From DAOTXN01 sp034435435 (GTDB lineage: Bacteria; Chloroflexota; Anaerolineae; S140-20): 48,759 nt of DNA. Location: positions 1-48,759 of the forward strand of contig DAOTXN010000024.1 of the NCBI GenBank assembly GCA_034435435.1, given 5' to 3'. The notes beneath the pieces are model-generated. The model did not search any database and was not told where the DNA came from. It saw only the letters and a list, made by a program, of their open reading frames with translations. Numbering within the stretch: the first letter of the stretch is position 1; every line of letters starts with the position of its first letter. Shown one piece after another: positions 1 through 8,319 of the stretch. Made by a program: the position numbers and the translations under genes.

Positions 1-1
1 G

Positions 2-130
2 CTTCACGGTTTACTGAAGCGGCGGGACCCGGACAGTGTGTATAGTTGGTTTCACAGCTATCAGGCTGAGGGGGTGGCTGGATTGCTGATCAAAGCCGGG
101 CGCGGGCGCAAGCCCGCTTTTTCCCCCTAA
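2..130 (+). CDS. IS630 transposase, N-terminal part (partial, frame 1)
   Basis: This frame is open from the window edge to a TAA at 128-130. It encodes the end of the helix-turn-helix DNA-binding half (YSWFHSYQAEGVAGL, then a basic GRGRKP stretch). In this family the basic stretch runs straight into the AEEA...ILHVVRR segment, which here lies one frame over. The break follows a run of five C (123-127), so this is either a +1 programmed shift at CCC-TAA or a one-base indel that inactivated the gene. The start lies outside the window. Confidence 0.65.
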   Translation, partial: LHGLLKRRDPDSVYSWFHSYQAEGVAGLLIKAGRGRKPAFSP

Positions 131-170
131 GCATGCGACGGCTGAGGAAGCGCGTGAAGCCATTCTGCAC

Positions 171-1013
171 GTGGTGCGGCGTGAGCCTGAGCAGTTCGGT
201 TACTTCCAAAGTCGCTGGACCTTGAACCGACTGCGGCAAGTCTGTGATTGGTTGCAGGTCTCGACCATCGCTGGGATGTCGCAACTCTTAAAGCGCCTGG
301 GGATCAGCTACAAACGGGCACGCGCCTATTTTCGGAGCCCGGATCGACGCTACCACGACAAGCTGAGCCTGGTCGAATTGGCGCGGCTACGCGCCAAATA
401 TGAGCCGGAGCGCTATGTGTTCCTCTATCTGGACGAATTGACCTATTATCGGCAGCCCAGCCTCGCCTCAGCCTATGAAGCCACAGGCACTCGCCAGCCA
501 CTGGCCCATCTGAGCTACCGCTCCAACACTTCTTTTCGCGTCGTGGCGGCGCTCAATGCCCTAAGCGGACAGGTGACCTATCTTCAGCGCAACCACATCA
601 CCGTGCAACAGTTGTCTGCCTTTTACGCGGACCTGCGCGCTGACTATCCCACCGCTGAGACCATCTTCGTGGCTCAGGATAATTGGCCTGTGCATTTTCA
701 TCCTGATGTGCTGGCCAGACTCCAGCCCCAAACCTGGCCTTATCCGTTCATCAGGCCGCCCAATTGGCCCACTCAGCCATCTGCCAAGGCTGTGCACGAT
801 GACTTGCCCATCCAACTGCTGTGCCTGCCTACCTATGCCTCGTGGTGCAACCCCATCGAAAAACTCTGGCGCTGGCTCAAACAGGACATCCTGCACCTTC
901 ATCGCTTGAGCGACGATTGGCAAGCTCTCAAGCGAGCCGTGGCGAACTTCTTGGATGGATTCCAAAACGGCTCGCTGGAGTTGATCAGGTATGTCGGCTT
1001 GTTACCGAATTAA
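171..1013 (+). CDS. IS630-family transposase, DDE catalytic part
   Basis: This is the RNase-H-like DDE integrase part that would carry out transposon cutting and joining. Candidate catalytic residues, counted from the ATG at 171, are D88 in FLYLDELTYY, D170 in FVAQDNWPVHF and E230 in WCNPIEKLWRWLK; all three contexts are typical of IS630 transposases. The frame is open upstream to about position 126 and continues the protein of 2-130 after a +1 shift, so the ATG at 171 may be only an internal codon of a fusion protein. Whether the product is active depends on frameshifting at 125-130. Independent expression is possible but no good ribosome binding site is seen. Confidence 0.8.
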   Translation: MVRREPEQFGYFQSRWTLNRLRQVCDWLQVSTIAGMSQLLKRLGISYKRARAYFRSPDRRYHDKLSLVELARLRAKYEPERYVFLYLDELTYYRQPSLASAYEATGTRQPLAHLSYRSNTSFRVVAALNALSGQVTYLQRNHITVQQLSAFYADLRADYPTAETIFVAQDNWPVHFHPDVLARLQPQTWPYPFIRPPNWPTQPSAKAVHDDLPIQLLCLPTYASWCNPIEKLWRWLKQDILHLHRLSDDWQALKRAVANFLDGFQNGSLELIRYVGLLPN

Positions 1014-1217
1014 TTTTTTAAGGTCCATAAGCGAGACGTCCGGCCACGACAAATAGTACCGCTCTCGGCCGTCGAAGCGGCCAAATGTAAAAAGTGCTAC
1101 CAAGTCGTTACTACCAGCTTGCCTGGAAAATTAGTCACCTGGCTAATACGCGAATCCCCCAGACACCCAATGTGCCCAGGGGATTTGCCTTTATAATGGA
1201 CGGCAAGAGAACTACCG
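1014..1217. other. Intergenic region with hairpin and -10-like box
   Basis: The stretch between the transposase and the receiver gene has no convincing gene. It holds a 7-bp inverted repeat AATCCCC (1153-1159) / GGGGATT (1179-1185) and a perfect TATAAT at 1192-1197, with no good -35 at the proper distance. The right end of the IS element should lie here. Confidence 0.45.
1192..1197 (+). promoter_or_regulatory. Possible -10 box upstream of the receiver gene
   Basis: TATAAT lies about 20 bases before the ATG at 1218. No matching -35 hexamer is visible at 16-18 bases, so this is a weak call. It is the only promoter-like signal seen close to the start of the 1218-9363 gene run. Confidence 0.35.
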
Positions 1218-1628
1218 ATGATAGAGCCTCGACCTGTGCGCGTATTGATCGCCGACGCCCGCCCCAAAGTCCGGTTTGCCTTGCGTGTGTTGTTGGAGCA
1301 ACAGCCAAACGTCGAAATCGTGGGTGAGGTCGTCCGCGCCCCTGACCTGTTGGCCCAGGCGCGGACGGTCAGGCCGGATGTGGTTTTGCTCAGTTGGGAG
1401 CTGGTCGGGACGCGACCGATGGAATTCTTGCTGGCATTGCGCGCCCTGTGCCCTACACTTGCGGTCATTGCGCTCAGCGGGCGACCTGAGGCCCGCCGCG
1501 CCGCGTTGGACGCCGGAGCCAATGCCTTTGTCAGCAAGACGACCCCCCCCGAACATTTACTGGTCGCCATGCGTGAGTGTGCGCACCCACCTGCAAAACG
1601 AGCACCGCTTGGAGGAGAATCCGCATGA
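1218..1628 (+). CDS. Receiver-domain protein lacking the phospho-acceptor Asp
   Basis: This 136-residue protein is a stand-alone CheY-like receiver fold with the usual alternating strands (VRVLIAD; DVVLLS; LAVIALS; AFVSK). The acidic pocket is degraded. The first strand ends in AD-AR (D13 then Ala) instead of two acidic residues, and the phospho-acceptor position after VVLL is Ser59. S87 and K107, equivalent to the conserved Thr/Ser and Lys, remain. It therefore probably does not accept phosphate in the normal way and acts as a pseudo-receiver. No output domain is present. Its stop overlaps the next start (ATGA at 1625-1628), so it is probably translated together with the DUF885 lipoprotein gene. 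Confidence 0.85.
   Translation: MIEPRPVRVLIADARPKVRFALRVLLEQQPNVEIVGEVVRAPDLLAQARTVRPDVVLLSWELVGTRPMEFLLALRALCPTLAVIALSGRPEARRAALDAGANAFVSKTTPPEHLLVAMRECAHPPAKRAPLGGESA
1611..1617 (+). promoter_or_regulatory. Shine-Dalgarno fixing the start of the DUF885 gene at 1625
   Basis: GGAGGAG lies 7 bases before ATG 1625. This spacing, and the lipoprotein signal that begins MKKQC, select 1625 over the in-frame upstream ATG at 1577. Confidence 0.8.
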
Positions 1629-3625
1629 AAAAACAGTGTCTCATTTTACTCGTCGTGTTCCTGGTTTCGGCCTGTGACGGCGGTCAAAAAGCCGCTCCCG
1701 AAGCGACTCCCTCACCGACGCCGCTCGCCCAGGCTAGCCCCAAGTTTACAGCCGAGCCGACGATTGCCGCAACTGCAACGCTTTCTCCCGTTCCCTCTGC
1801 ACCGCCAGCGACCCTTTTGCCCGCCGAATCGCCAGCGGCGCTCCCGACGATAGAATATACTGCCGCCCCAGCTCCGCTCGACCTGTCCGGCGCGTCGCCC
1901 GCCGTCGTCGCGCTGGTCGGAAAACTGCAAGGGCTGGACTTTGACACCTTCTTTGATCGGGCGGCCATCGAGATGCTGTTGCGCGACCCGGAGGCGGTCG
2001 TCACGGCCGGACTGACCGACGCGCTGGGCGTCACCGACGTCAAGCTGACCGACATCTCGGACGCCTACATCCGCGAGAGCTACCAGATGGTCGCCGTCAT
2101 CCTGGACTTGCTCCACCGCTACGACCGCGCCGCCCTCTCGCCCGAGCAACAGATTTCCTACGATATTTACGAATGGTGGCTACAGGACCGCCTGGCCGGG
2201 CAGGCGTTTATGTATGCCGACTATCCCGCCACCTATTTTCCCGTCACTGCCGTCCACGAGCAACTGGTTGATTTTTTCACCGACATTCACCCCGTCGCCA
2301 ACCTGCAGGACGCCCGGGATTACGTCACCCGCTTGGGCCAAGTGGGCGTCAAATTGGACCAGTTGCTCGAAGGGCTGGAACTGCGTGAACAAGCGGGCAT
2401 CATCCCGCCCAAGTTTGCCATCCAGTGGGCCGTGTACGGCAGCCTGGGCGGGTTGGTCGAGACTCCGGCCCGGCAAACGCCCTTTTACGAGGCGCTGGCT
2501 TCCAAGCTGGATGCGTTAGAGGGCGTCAGCGATGCCGACAAGCAAGCCGTGCTCGCCGACGCCGAAAAAGCCATCGCCGAGGTCGTGCTGCCGGCATACG
2601 CAGAGCTGGCCGACACTATGCGCCATCTCGAGTCCGTCGCGCCGAGCGACGACGGCGTGTGGCAGTTCCCCGACGGCGCGGCCTATTACGCTTATCTGCT
2701 GCACCATTACACCACCACCGACCTGAGCGCCGACGACATTCACGCCCTGGGCTTGCAGGAGCTGGAGCGCATCCACGCCGAGATGCGCGTCCTGTTCGAC
2801 GAGTTAGGTTATCCACAGGGCGAGAGTCTGCCAGATTTGTTCGACCGCGTCGCGGCGGACAGCGGGCACGTCGCGGGTCAACAGGTGCTCGAAACCTACG
2901 AGCAGCTCATTGCCCAGGCCGAGCAAAACCTGGACGCCGCCTTTGACGTGCGCCCCCAGGCCCCGGTGATCGTCGTGGCCGACGATTTTGGCGGCTTTTA
3001 CATCGGCCCCTCGTTCGACGGCTCGCGCCCCGGCGCTTTTTATGCGGGCGTGGGCGGCGCGGGTGAAGACTATTACGGCATGCCCACGCTGGCCTATCAC
3101 GAAGCGGTCCCCGGCCACCATCTGCAGATCACCCTGGCTCAAGAGATGGACCTGCCCGCCTTTCGCCGTGACGCCCCCTTTATCGGCTACATCGAAGGTT
3201 GGGCGTTGTACGCCGAGCGCCTGGCCTGGGAGCTGGGCTGGTACGAGGGCGATCCGTATGGGAACCTGGGTCGTTTGCAGGCCGAGGCCTTTCGCGCCGC
3301 CCGGCTGGTGGTAGACACCGGCATTCACGCCCAGGGCTGGGATTTCGAGCGAGCTGAAAAGTTCTTTACCGAAAACGTGGGCTATGAGGTGGGCGACATT
3401 GTCAATCCACAGCACCAGATTGCCCGCTACGTGGTGTGGCCGGGTCAGGCCACGGCCTATTACGTCGGCTTGCTCAAAATCCTGGAATTGCGCCAGCGGG
3501 CGATGGATCAACTGGGCGAGCGCTTTGACCTGCAAGAGTTTCACCGCGTCGTGCTCGGCAACGGCAGCGTTCCGCTGGAGGTGCTCGAACGGGTCGTGGA
3601 GCGATATATTCAGGAGAAAAAGTAA
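1625..3625 (+). CDS. DUF885-family lipoprotein, putative zinc metallopeptidase
   Basis: This 666-residue protein begins with a lipoprotein signal (MKKQCLILLVVFLVSAC, lipid Cys17), followed by a Pro/Thr/Ala-rich linker to about residue 95 and a long alpha-helical domain. Near residues 492-499 it carries YHEAVPGHHLQ, the signature of the DUF885 family. The HE and paired His residues look like a zinc site, so a secreted, membrane-anchored peptidase is likely, though the substrates of this family are poorly defined. Downstream motifs GYIEGWALYAE and the helical C-terminus fit the family length. The start overlaps the stop of the receiver gene. The next gene begins 2 bases after its stop. Confidence 0.9.
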   Translation: MKKQCLILLVVFLVSACDGGQKAAPEATPSPTPLAQASPKFTAEPTIAATATLSPVPSAPPATLLPAESPAALPTIEYTAAPAPLDLSGASPAVVALVGKLQGLDFDTFFDRAAIEMLLRDPEAVVTAGLTDALGVTDVKLTDISDAYIRESYQMVAVILDLLHRYDRAALSPEQQISYDIYEWWLQDRLAGQAFMYADYPATYFPVTAVHEQLVDFFTDIHPVANLQDARDYVTRLGQVGVKLDQLLEGLELREQAGIIPPKFAIQWAVYGSLGGLVETPARQTPFYEALASKLDALEGVSDADKQAVLADAEKAIAEVVLPAYAELADTMRHLESVAPSDDGVWQFPDGAAYYAYLLHHYTTTDLSADDIHALGLQELERIHAEMRVLFDELGYPQGESLPDLFDRVAADSGHVAGQQVLETYEQLIAQAEQNLDAAFDVRPQAPVIVVADDFGGFYIGPSFDGSRPGAFYAGVGGAGEDYYGMPTLAYHEAVPGHHLQITLAQEMDLPAFRRDAPFIGYIEGWALYAERLAWELGWYEGDPYGNLGRLQAEAFRAARLVVDTGIHAQGWDFERAEKFFTENVGYEVGDIVNPQHQIARYVVWPGQATAYYVGLLKILELRQRAMDQLGERFDLQEFHRVVLGNGSVPLEVLERVVERYIQEKK

Positions 3626-3626
3626 G

Positions 3627-3905
3627 GTGGACACGGAGCGCGACTTGAGCCTGGCCTATGACGCCATTGTGACGCTGGGGCTTGTTTTTGTGGGGGCCGG
3701 CCTGCTCACCGACCGCCTGGTTCTCGGAATGGGGTTGATCTTTTTGGTCATCGGTCTATTGGGTCTGCGGTGTCAGCGCATGAGCGCCGACCCGCAGGTC
3801 CGTCTCACCGCGAATGGCTCTATGAAGCACATCAATGGCGCCGAGGACGAGGCCGATGGCGTCGATCCCTCTCTGTTCTCGCGCGTCGAAAGGACTACAC
3901 AATGA
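3627..3905 (+). CDS. Small two-helix membrane protein of unknown function
   Basis: This 92-residue protein starts at GTG 3627, one base after the preceding stop codon, with AGGAG at 3612-3616 inside the upstream gene. Two hydrophobic segments (AIVTLGLVFVGAGLL and LVLGMGLIFLVIGLLGL) are joined by a short TDR loop. A polar, acidic tail of about 45 residues follows. The stop TGA overlaps the next ATG as ATGA (3902-3905), so it is sandwiched between two lipoprotein genes and probably co-translated. The family is not recognised. The overlaps on both sides are the best evidence that it is real. Confidence 0.7.
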   Translation: MDTERDLSLAYDAIVTLGLVFVGAGLLTDRLVLGMGLIFLVIGLLGLRCQRMSADPQVRLTANGSMKHINGAEDEADGVDPSLFSRVERTTQ

Positions 3906-6058
3906 AAAAACTGACCTGCGCGTTCATTCTTGTCGCCGTGTTGGCTTTTGCCTGCGGCCAAGTCGAAACAGCGACGCCGACGCTCGTGCCTGGCCCGCCA
4001 GTTGTGACCCGCCCCATCTCGACATCGACTTTAGAGCCGACGGCAACGCCGATCCCGCCCACACTTACGCCCAGCCCTACCTCCACACCCGAACCGGCGC
4101 TCGGCGGGAGCAGCGCCGGGTTAATTGCCTTTTATTCCGAGCGCGACGGTAATCCGGAAATCTATATCATGAATGCCGACGGCAGCGGTCTGAAACGGCT
4201 GACGGATGATCCCGCGCACGACGTGTGCCCTGCGCTCTCCCCCGATGGTTCACGGATCGCGTTTCTGACTTCTCGGCACGATCCAGATTCCAGTTTTCCT
4301 AACCTCAGATACGAAATCTATGTGATGAACAGTGATGGCAGCCACCCGCGCCGGCTCACCACGACCGATGCGGCCGAAGACCACCCGGCCTGGTCGCCGG
4401 ACGGTTCCAGGCTCACGTTCGACGCCGACTATGACGGGGACGGTTACGCTGAAATCTACGCCCTGAACCCCGATGGAACGAATCTGACCCAACTGACCTT
4501 CAATCAGGCTAACGATCAATTCGCCGACTGGTCGCCGGATGGGACCCAAATCGCTTTCTCATCCGACCGCGACGGGGATTGGGACATCTATGTGATGAAC
4601 GTCGCAGATGCCCTTCAGGGTACCGATGGCAGTCACCAGCGGGCGCTGGCTCATAGTCCACTCCGGGAGCTTTTCCCGGCCTGGTCGCCAGATGGCGCGC
4701 AGATTGCCTTCGCTGCGGTTCCCGCCAACTCTCGAAACGTGGACGTTTATGTGATGAACGTCGCAGATGCCCTTCAGGGTACCGACGGCGGCAATGTGCG
4801 TCAACTGACCGACACGCCCTATTACGACGAGGATCCGGCCTGGTCGCCGGACGGCAAACACATTGTCTTTCAGTCTGAACGGGACCGAAATTTCGAGATT
4901 TATGTGATGAACGCCGATGGCAGCGAGCAGCGGCCGCTGACGAATCATCGCGGAGACGATTTTTGGCCCTCTTGGGGGCCGGCGCTTCCAGCGGTGGGCG
5001 GTGCGCCTTTCGCGCTCGTCAAGAGCGCGCAAACCTTTGATGAAACTGAAACGTTTCAGGTCGGCCTGGGCGATTTGGACGGCGACGGCGATCTGGACGC
5101 AGTTTTTGCCAATCCTCAAAGCAACCATTCCGAGGTCTGGCTGAATGATGGCCGGGGGCTTTTTGTCGATACCGGCCAGCAGTTGACCCAGTACGGGCAC
5201 GGTGTGGGCCTGGCCGATTTCGACGGCGACGGCGACTTGGATGCGTTCATCACCTGCCATCAATTTGTGGAGGCGGGCAAAATTTATCTGAACGATGGGC
5301 ATGCCAATTTTCAGGATGCCGGCCAGGATTTGGGGGACGCGCGGAGCAGCGGAGTCGAAGTCAATCTGCTCGATCTCAACGGCGACGGGCACATCGACGT
5401 GCATGTGATGTATTATGATCCCCAAGGTCTGCCCGACAAAGTCTATCTGAACGACGGCCATGCCAATTTTACGGATAGCGGCCTGGCGCTAGACGAAGAG
5501 ACCATCGCCTGGGGCGACCTGGACGGCGACGGTGATGTGGATTATTTTGGCAAACGCTGGGGCCAGGGATACGTGGTGCAGCTTAATGATGGCAGCGGCC
5601 AGTTCAGCGAGGGCTGGCACAAGGACGATGGCCAGTCCACCGTGGGCGGCGTGGCCCTGGCCGATTTTGACGGCGACGGCGACCTGGACGCCCTGGTGAC
5701 CAACGGCTTCCGGCGTACAGGCAGCTATCCCAGCCTCCTGCTTTGGAATGACGCCAGTGGACAATTCACCGATAGCGGGCAACGCTTGAACGAGACCATG
5801 GGGGCCGAGGCGGCTGTGGGCGATCTCGACGGCGACGGCGACATGGACGTGTTCGTAACCAACATGGATTTGCCCAACCAGGTCTGGCTCAACGATGGTG
5901 GACAATTCAGCGACAGTGGCTTGCGGCTGGGCGAAAATTCAGATGTGAGCGGCAAGCCCTCCTTGGGCGATCTGGATGGCGACGGCGACCTGGATGTGTT
6001 TGTCGGCCGGTTCAGCGGCGGCGCGGAGATCTGGCTCAACGACGCCTTTGGTTGGTAG
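3902..6058 (+). CDS. Lipoprotein with TolB-like (PD40) propeller and VCBS/FG-GAP repeats
   Basis: This 718-residue protein has a lipobox LAFAC (Cys18), a Thr/Pro linker to about residue 60, and then about six PD40/TolB-like blades (residues about 65-360). The blades follow the pattern EIYIMNADGS..RLT....D..PAWSPDGS.IAF. From about residue 365 to the end there are repeated GDLDGDGDLD motifs, the calcium-binding loops of VCBS/FG-GAP repeats, giving a second propeller-like half. Such proteins are cell-surface binding or scaffold proteins; no catalytic residues are seen. Two blades carry an unusual insertion NVADALQGTDG encoded by an identical 38-base stretch (4589-4626 and 4748-4785). The start overlaps the upstream stop. 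Confidence 0.9.
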   Translation: MKKLTCAFILVAVLAFACGQVETATPTLVPGPPVVTRPISTSTLEPTATPIPPTLTPSPTSTPEPALGGSSAGLIAFYSERDGNPEIYIMNADGSGLKRLTDDPAHDVCPALSPDGSRIAFLTSRHDPDSSFPNLRYEIYVMNSDGSHPRRLTTTDAAEDHPAWSPDGSRLTFDADYDGDGYAEIYALNPDGTNLTQLTFNQANDQFADWSPDGTQIAFSSDRDGDWDIYVMNVADALQGTDGSHQRALAHSPLRELFPAWSPDGAQIAFAAVPANSRNVDVYVMNVADALQGTDGGNVRQLTDTPYYDEDPAWSPDGKHIVFQSERDRNFEIYVMNADGSEQRPLTNHRGDDFWPSWGPALPAVGGAPFALVKSAQTFDETETFQVGLGDLDGDGDLDAVFANPQSNHSEVWLNDGRGLFVDTGQQLTQYGHGVGLADFDGDGDLDAFITCHQFVEAGKIYLNDGHANFQDAGQDLGDARSSGVEVNLLDLNGDGHIDVHVMYYDPQGLPDKVYLNDGHANFTDSGLALDEETIAWGDLDGDGDVDYFGKRWGQGYVVQLNDGSGQFSEGWHKDDGQSTVGGVALADFDGDGDLDALVTNGFRRTGSYPSLLLWNDASGQFTDSGQRLNETMGAEAAVGDLDGDGDMDVFVTNMDLPNQVWLNDGGQFSDSGLRLGENSDVSGKPSLGDLDGDGDLDVFVGRFSGGAEIWLNDAFGW
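4589..4785 (+). repeat. Identical 38-bp direct repeat inside the propeller gene
   Basis: Bases 4589-4626 and 4748-4785 are identical over 38 bases, 159 bases apart, while the surrounding blades are clearly diverged. Both copies encode YVMNVADALQGTD, replacing the usual YVMNADG at the same place in two successive blades. This points to a recent blade duplication or gene conversion. Confidence 0.9.
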
Positions 6059-6078
6059 ATTCGAAAGGATGGTGCAAC

Positions 6079-7188
6079 ATGTCATTGCAGGAATGGGGAA
6101 TCGAACAGAAACAATTCGGCGATACGCTCATCGCCACGACCCGCCTGACGATACACAAGCGCGCCGAGCTGCCGGCGGCGCTGGAGCGCTTGGCTCAGGC
6201 TGTACCGGGTAAAGCCATCGCCGGACCAGCCTTCGCCATCTTTCATTTCGTCAGCAGCGTCGAAGACGGTTTTGACGTCGAGGTGGGCTTTCCCGTGAGC
6301 CGGGCGGTCGAGACGGCGCAGGTCAAGACCCGCCTGCTCCCGCCGCTGCAAGTGCTGTCGTTGCGTCACACGGGGCCGCTGGAGACGCTGCGCGAGAGTT
6401 ACGCCAAACTCTACGGGTATGCATCGGCCCATGGCGTCATCTCGGACGAGTTTGGCCGCGAAGTATATCCCGCTTGGGGTCGCGGGGTAGGCGACCTGGA
6501 CCTGAGCGATTTGACAAATTGTGAGATTGAAGCTCAACTTGTCATCCACGATTGGAACGCGCTGCTGGCGCGGAATCTGGAGCGCGTCATCGGCGCGACA
6601 GGAAGACAGGCGGTGATGCAGGGCAGCGCCGCCATTGGCGTCGAGACCGCTCTCGACGAGCGCTTCCGATGGGTTAAGCAGGCGTTGGAGCGGCTGGATG
6701 GCCTGGCCGACGAGCATCAAAAATATGACGTGCTCTCAAGCTGCGCTCACGTATTCCCGGCCGAGCAGGTTGAAAAGCTCAAGATCGTCTACGAGGAAGC
6801 GCGCGAGCGCACAGGGGATGCGCTGCAAGCTGTAGACGCCGTGCTTGCGTTCATGGACGGCGATCCGGGGTGGAAAGAAGGCTCGCGGCGCGAGGGGCGC
6901 ATCATCTACGCGACCAAGAATCCCCGCGATCCACAGGCATACGCAAAGGCGCAAAGCGAGGCCGAGAAGAAGCAAGCCTACTGCTTTTGCCCGATCGTGC
7001 GCAGCTATCTGGACCGGGGCATGCCGACCTCGTTCTGCTACTGCGGAGCGGGCTGGTATCGCCGCCAGTGGGAAGGCGCCATCGGTAAACCGGTTGCCAT
7101 CGAGGTCGTGAAATCCATCCTCAAAGGCGACGACGTGTGCCAGTTTGCCATTCGTCTGCCTGATGAACGGACCATGCCCAACGGGTGA
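6079..7188 (+). CDS. GyrI-like effector-binding domain fused to a Cys-rich domain
   Basis: This 369-residue protein starts at ATG 6079, with AAAGGA at 6064-6069. Residues about 1-155 resemble the GyrI-like/AraC-effector-binding fold (FHFVSSVEDGFDVEVGFPV, LRHTGPLETLRESYAKLY). This fold binds small hydrophobic ligands and is often found without DNA-binding domains. A middle helical part (about 200-260) leads to a Cys-rich C-terminus: CFCPIVRSYL, FCYCGAGWYRRQWEG and KSILKGDDVCQFAI. That pattern resembles V4R or thiazoline-hydrolase-like sensor domains and may bind metal. No signal peptide is present, so the protein is cytoplasmic, unlike its lipoprotein neighbours. Function unknown; a ligand sensor is a reasonable guess. 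Confidence 0.75.
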   Translation: MSLQEWGIEQKQFGDTLIATTRLTIHKRAELPAALERLAQAVPGKAIAGPAFAIFHFVSSVEDGFDVEVGFPVSRAVETAQVKTRLLPPLQVLSLRHTGPLETLRESYAKLYGYASAHGVISDEFGREVYPAWGRGVGDLDLSDLTNCEIEAQLVIHDWNALLARNLERVIGATGRQAVMQGSAAIGVETALDERFRWVKQALERLDGLADEHQKYDVLSSCAHVFPAEQVEKLKIVYEEARERTGDALQAVDAVLAFMDGDPGWKEGSRREGRIIYATKNPRDPQAYAKAQSEAEKKQAYCFCPIVRSYLDRGMPTSFCYCGAGWYRRQWEGAIGKPVAIEVVKSILKGDDVCQFAIRLPDERTMPNG

Positions 7189-7251
7189 GCTACCGTCTGC
7201 TGCCTGGTATAGCGAGGACGGAGCATCTTTTAGATCGCCGAGGAGTAACGA

Positions 7252-8295
7252 ATGAACCGACGACTTTGGGTGTTCTTGATAGTGCTGGCTGCGTGCGGCC
7301 GAAGCAATCTGACGACCCGCACGCCGTCGCCGCCGAGCGTTCCGACTCCCGCAACCCTCTCGCCGACCCTTGACGCCGAAAGCGCCACCCTCGCCAGCCT
7401 GGAACGCATCGACGACTATCCGCTGTACACCATGCGCTACGTTGGCGATTATCGGCGGACCTTCCCGGAAGTTTCCGAGCTTCCGGGAAGGTGGGTGGCG
7501 GCTTGGGCCTGCTCGCTATTCGCAGCGTTGGGCGACCCCGACAGCCGGCTCTACGGGCGCAACTTTGACTGGCAATACAGCCCGGCGCTGCTGCTGTTCA
7601 CCAACTCGCCCGACGGCTACGCTTCGGTCTCGATGGTGGACATTGGCTACCTGGTAGACGCCGACAAAGTAGGCGACCTCACCGAGCTGCCGCTCGACGA
7701 ACGCCAGGCCCTGCTGTACGCGCCGCTTTTGCCCTTTGACGGGATGAATGAGCGCGGCTTGGTCATTGGCATGGCCGCCGTGCCGCCAGGGAACGTACCC
7801 CCGCATCCCAACAAAGAGACGATTGACTCGTTGATGGTGATGCGCGAGGTGCTCGACCACGCCCAAGACGTGGACGAGGCCGTTGCCATTCTCCAGAGTT
7901 ACAACGTTGACTGGGGCAGCGGGCCGCCGCTGCACTATCTGGTTGCCGACCGTTCGGGCCAGGCCATGCTGGTCGAGTTCTACACGGGCCAGATCGTGTT
8001 CATTCCCAACGCCGAACCGTGGCATCAGGCGACCAATTTTCTGCGCGCGTCGGTCGGCGAATCGGCCGAGGGGCAGTGCTGGCGCTACGACCGCATTCAC
8101 GCGCGGCTGGCTGAGGTGGAAGGCAGGCTGACCACTCAAGGGGCGATGGATTTGCTTTCTCGGGTGTCGCAGGAGAGCACCCAGTGGTCGGTCGTGTACG
8201 ACATGAGCGCCGGCGGTGTGAGCGTGGCGATGGGGCGCGCTTTTGATCGCGTCTATACCTTTTCGCTGACGGATGCGGCATTGCCGCTGCCGTGA
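7252..8295 (+). CDS. Ntn-hydrolase (linear amide C-N hydrolase / C45-like) lipoprotein
   Basis: This 347-residue protein has a lipobox VLAAC (Cys15), a short Thr/Pro linker and an N-terminal-nucleophile hydrolase domain. The likely nucleophile is Cys87 in WACSLFAALG, followed by LYGRNFDW, the typical motif of choloylglycine hydrolase and acyl-transferase (peptidase C45) relatives. Further family motifs are NERGLVIGMAAVP and LVADRSGQAMLVEF. In many relatives the nucleophile becomes the N-terminal residue after processing; here about 86 residues precede it. Start ATG 7252 has AGGAG at 7241-7245. A perfect 13-bp inverted repeat lies in the coding sequence just before Cys87 (7459-7492). The substrate cannot be told from sequence. 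Confidence 0.85.
   Translation: MNRRLWVFLIVLAACGRSNLTTRTPSPPSVPTPATLSPTLDAESATLASLERIDDYPLYTMRYVGDYRRTFPEVSELPGRWVAAWACSLFAALGDPDSRLYGRNFDWQYSPALLLFTNSPDGYASVSMVDIGYLVDADKVGDLTELPLDERQALLYAPLLPFDGMNERGLVIGMAAVPPGNVPPHPNKETIDSLMVMREVLDHAQDVDEAVAILQSYNVDWGSGPPLHYLVADRSGQAMLVEFYTGQIVFIPNAEPWHQATNFLRASVGESAEGQCWRYDRIHARLAEVEGRLTTQGAMDLLSRVSQESTQWSVVYDMSAGGVSVAMGRAFDRVYTFSLTDAALPLP
7459..7492 (+). repeat. Perfect 13-bp inverted repeat inside the Ntn-hydrolase gene
   Basis: ACCTTCCCGGAAG (7459-7471) and CTTCCGGGAAGGT (7480-7492) are exact reverse complements separated by 8 bases. The hairpin lies in coding sequence, a few codons upstream of the presumed catalytic Cys87. Confidence 0.9.
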
Positions 8296-8319
8296 AAGCG
8301 GCCGGCGACATCGCTCTCT

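Larger units (their letters stand above)
1..1013 (+). mobile_element. IS630-family insertion sequence, 5' end outside window
   Basis: The two reading-frame pieces at 2-130 and 126-1013 together encode an IS630-type transposase, so the left part of the window is an insertion sequence cut by the window edge. The left terminal inverted repeat is not in the window. No right inverted repeat could be fixed without its partner; the element probably ends shortly after 1013, before the promoter-like region near 1192. Confidence 0.8.
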
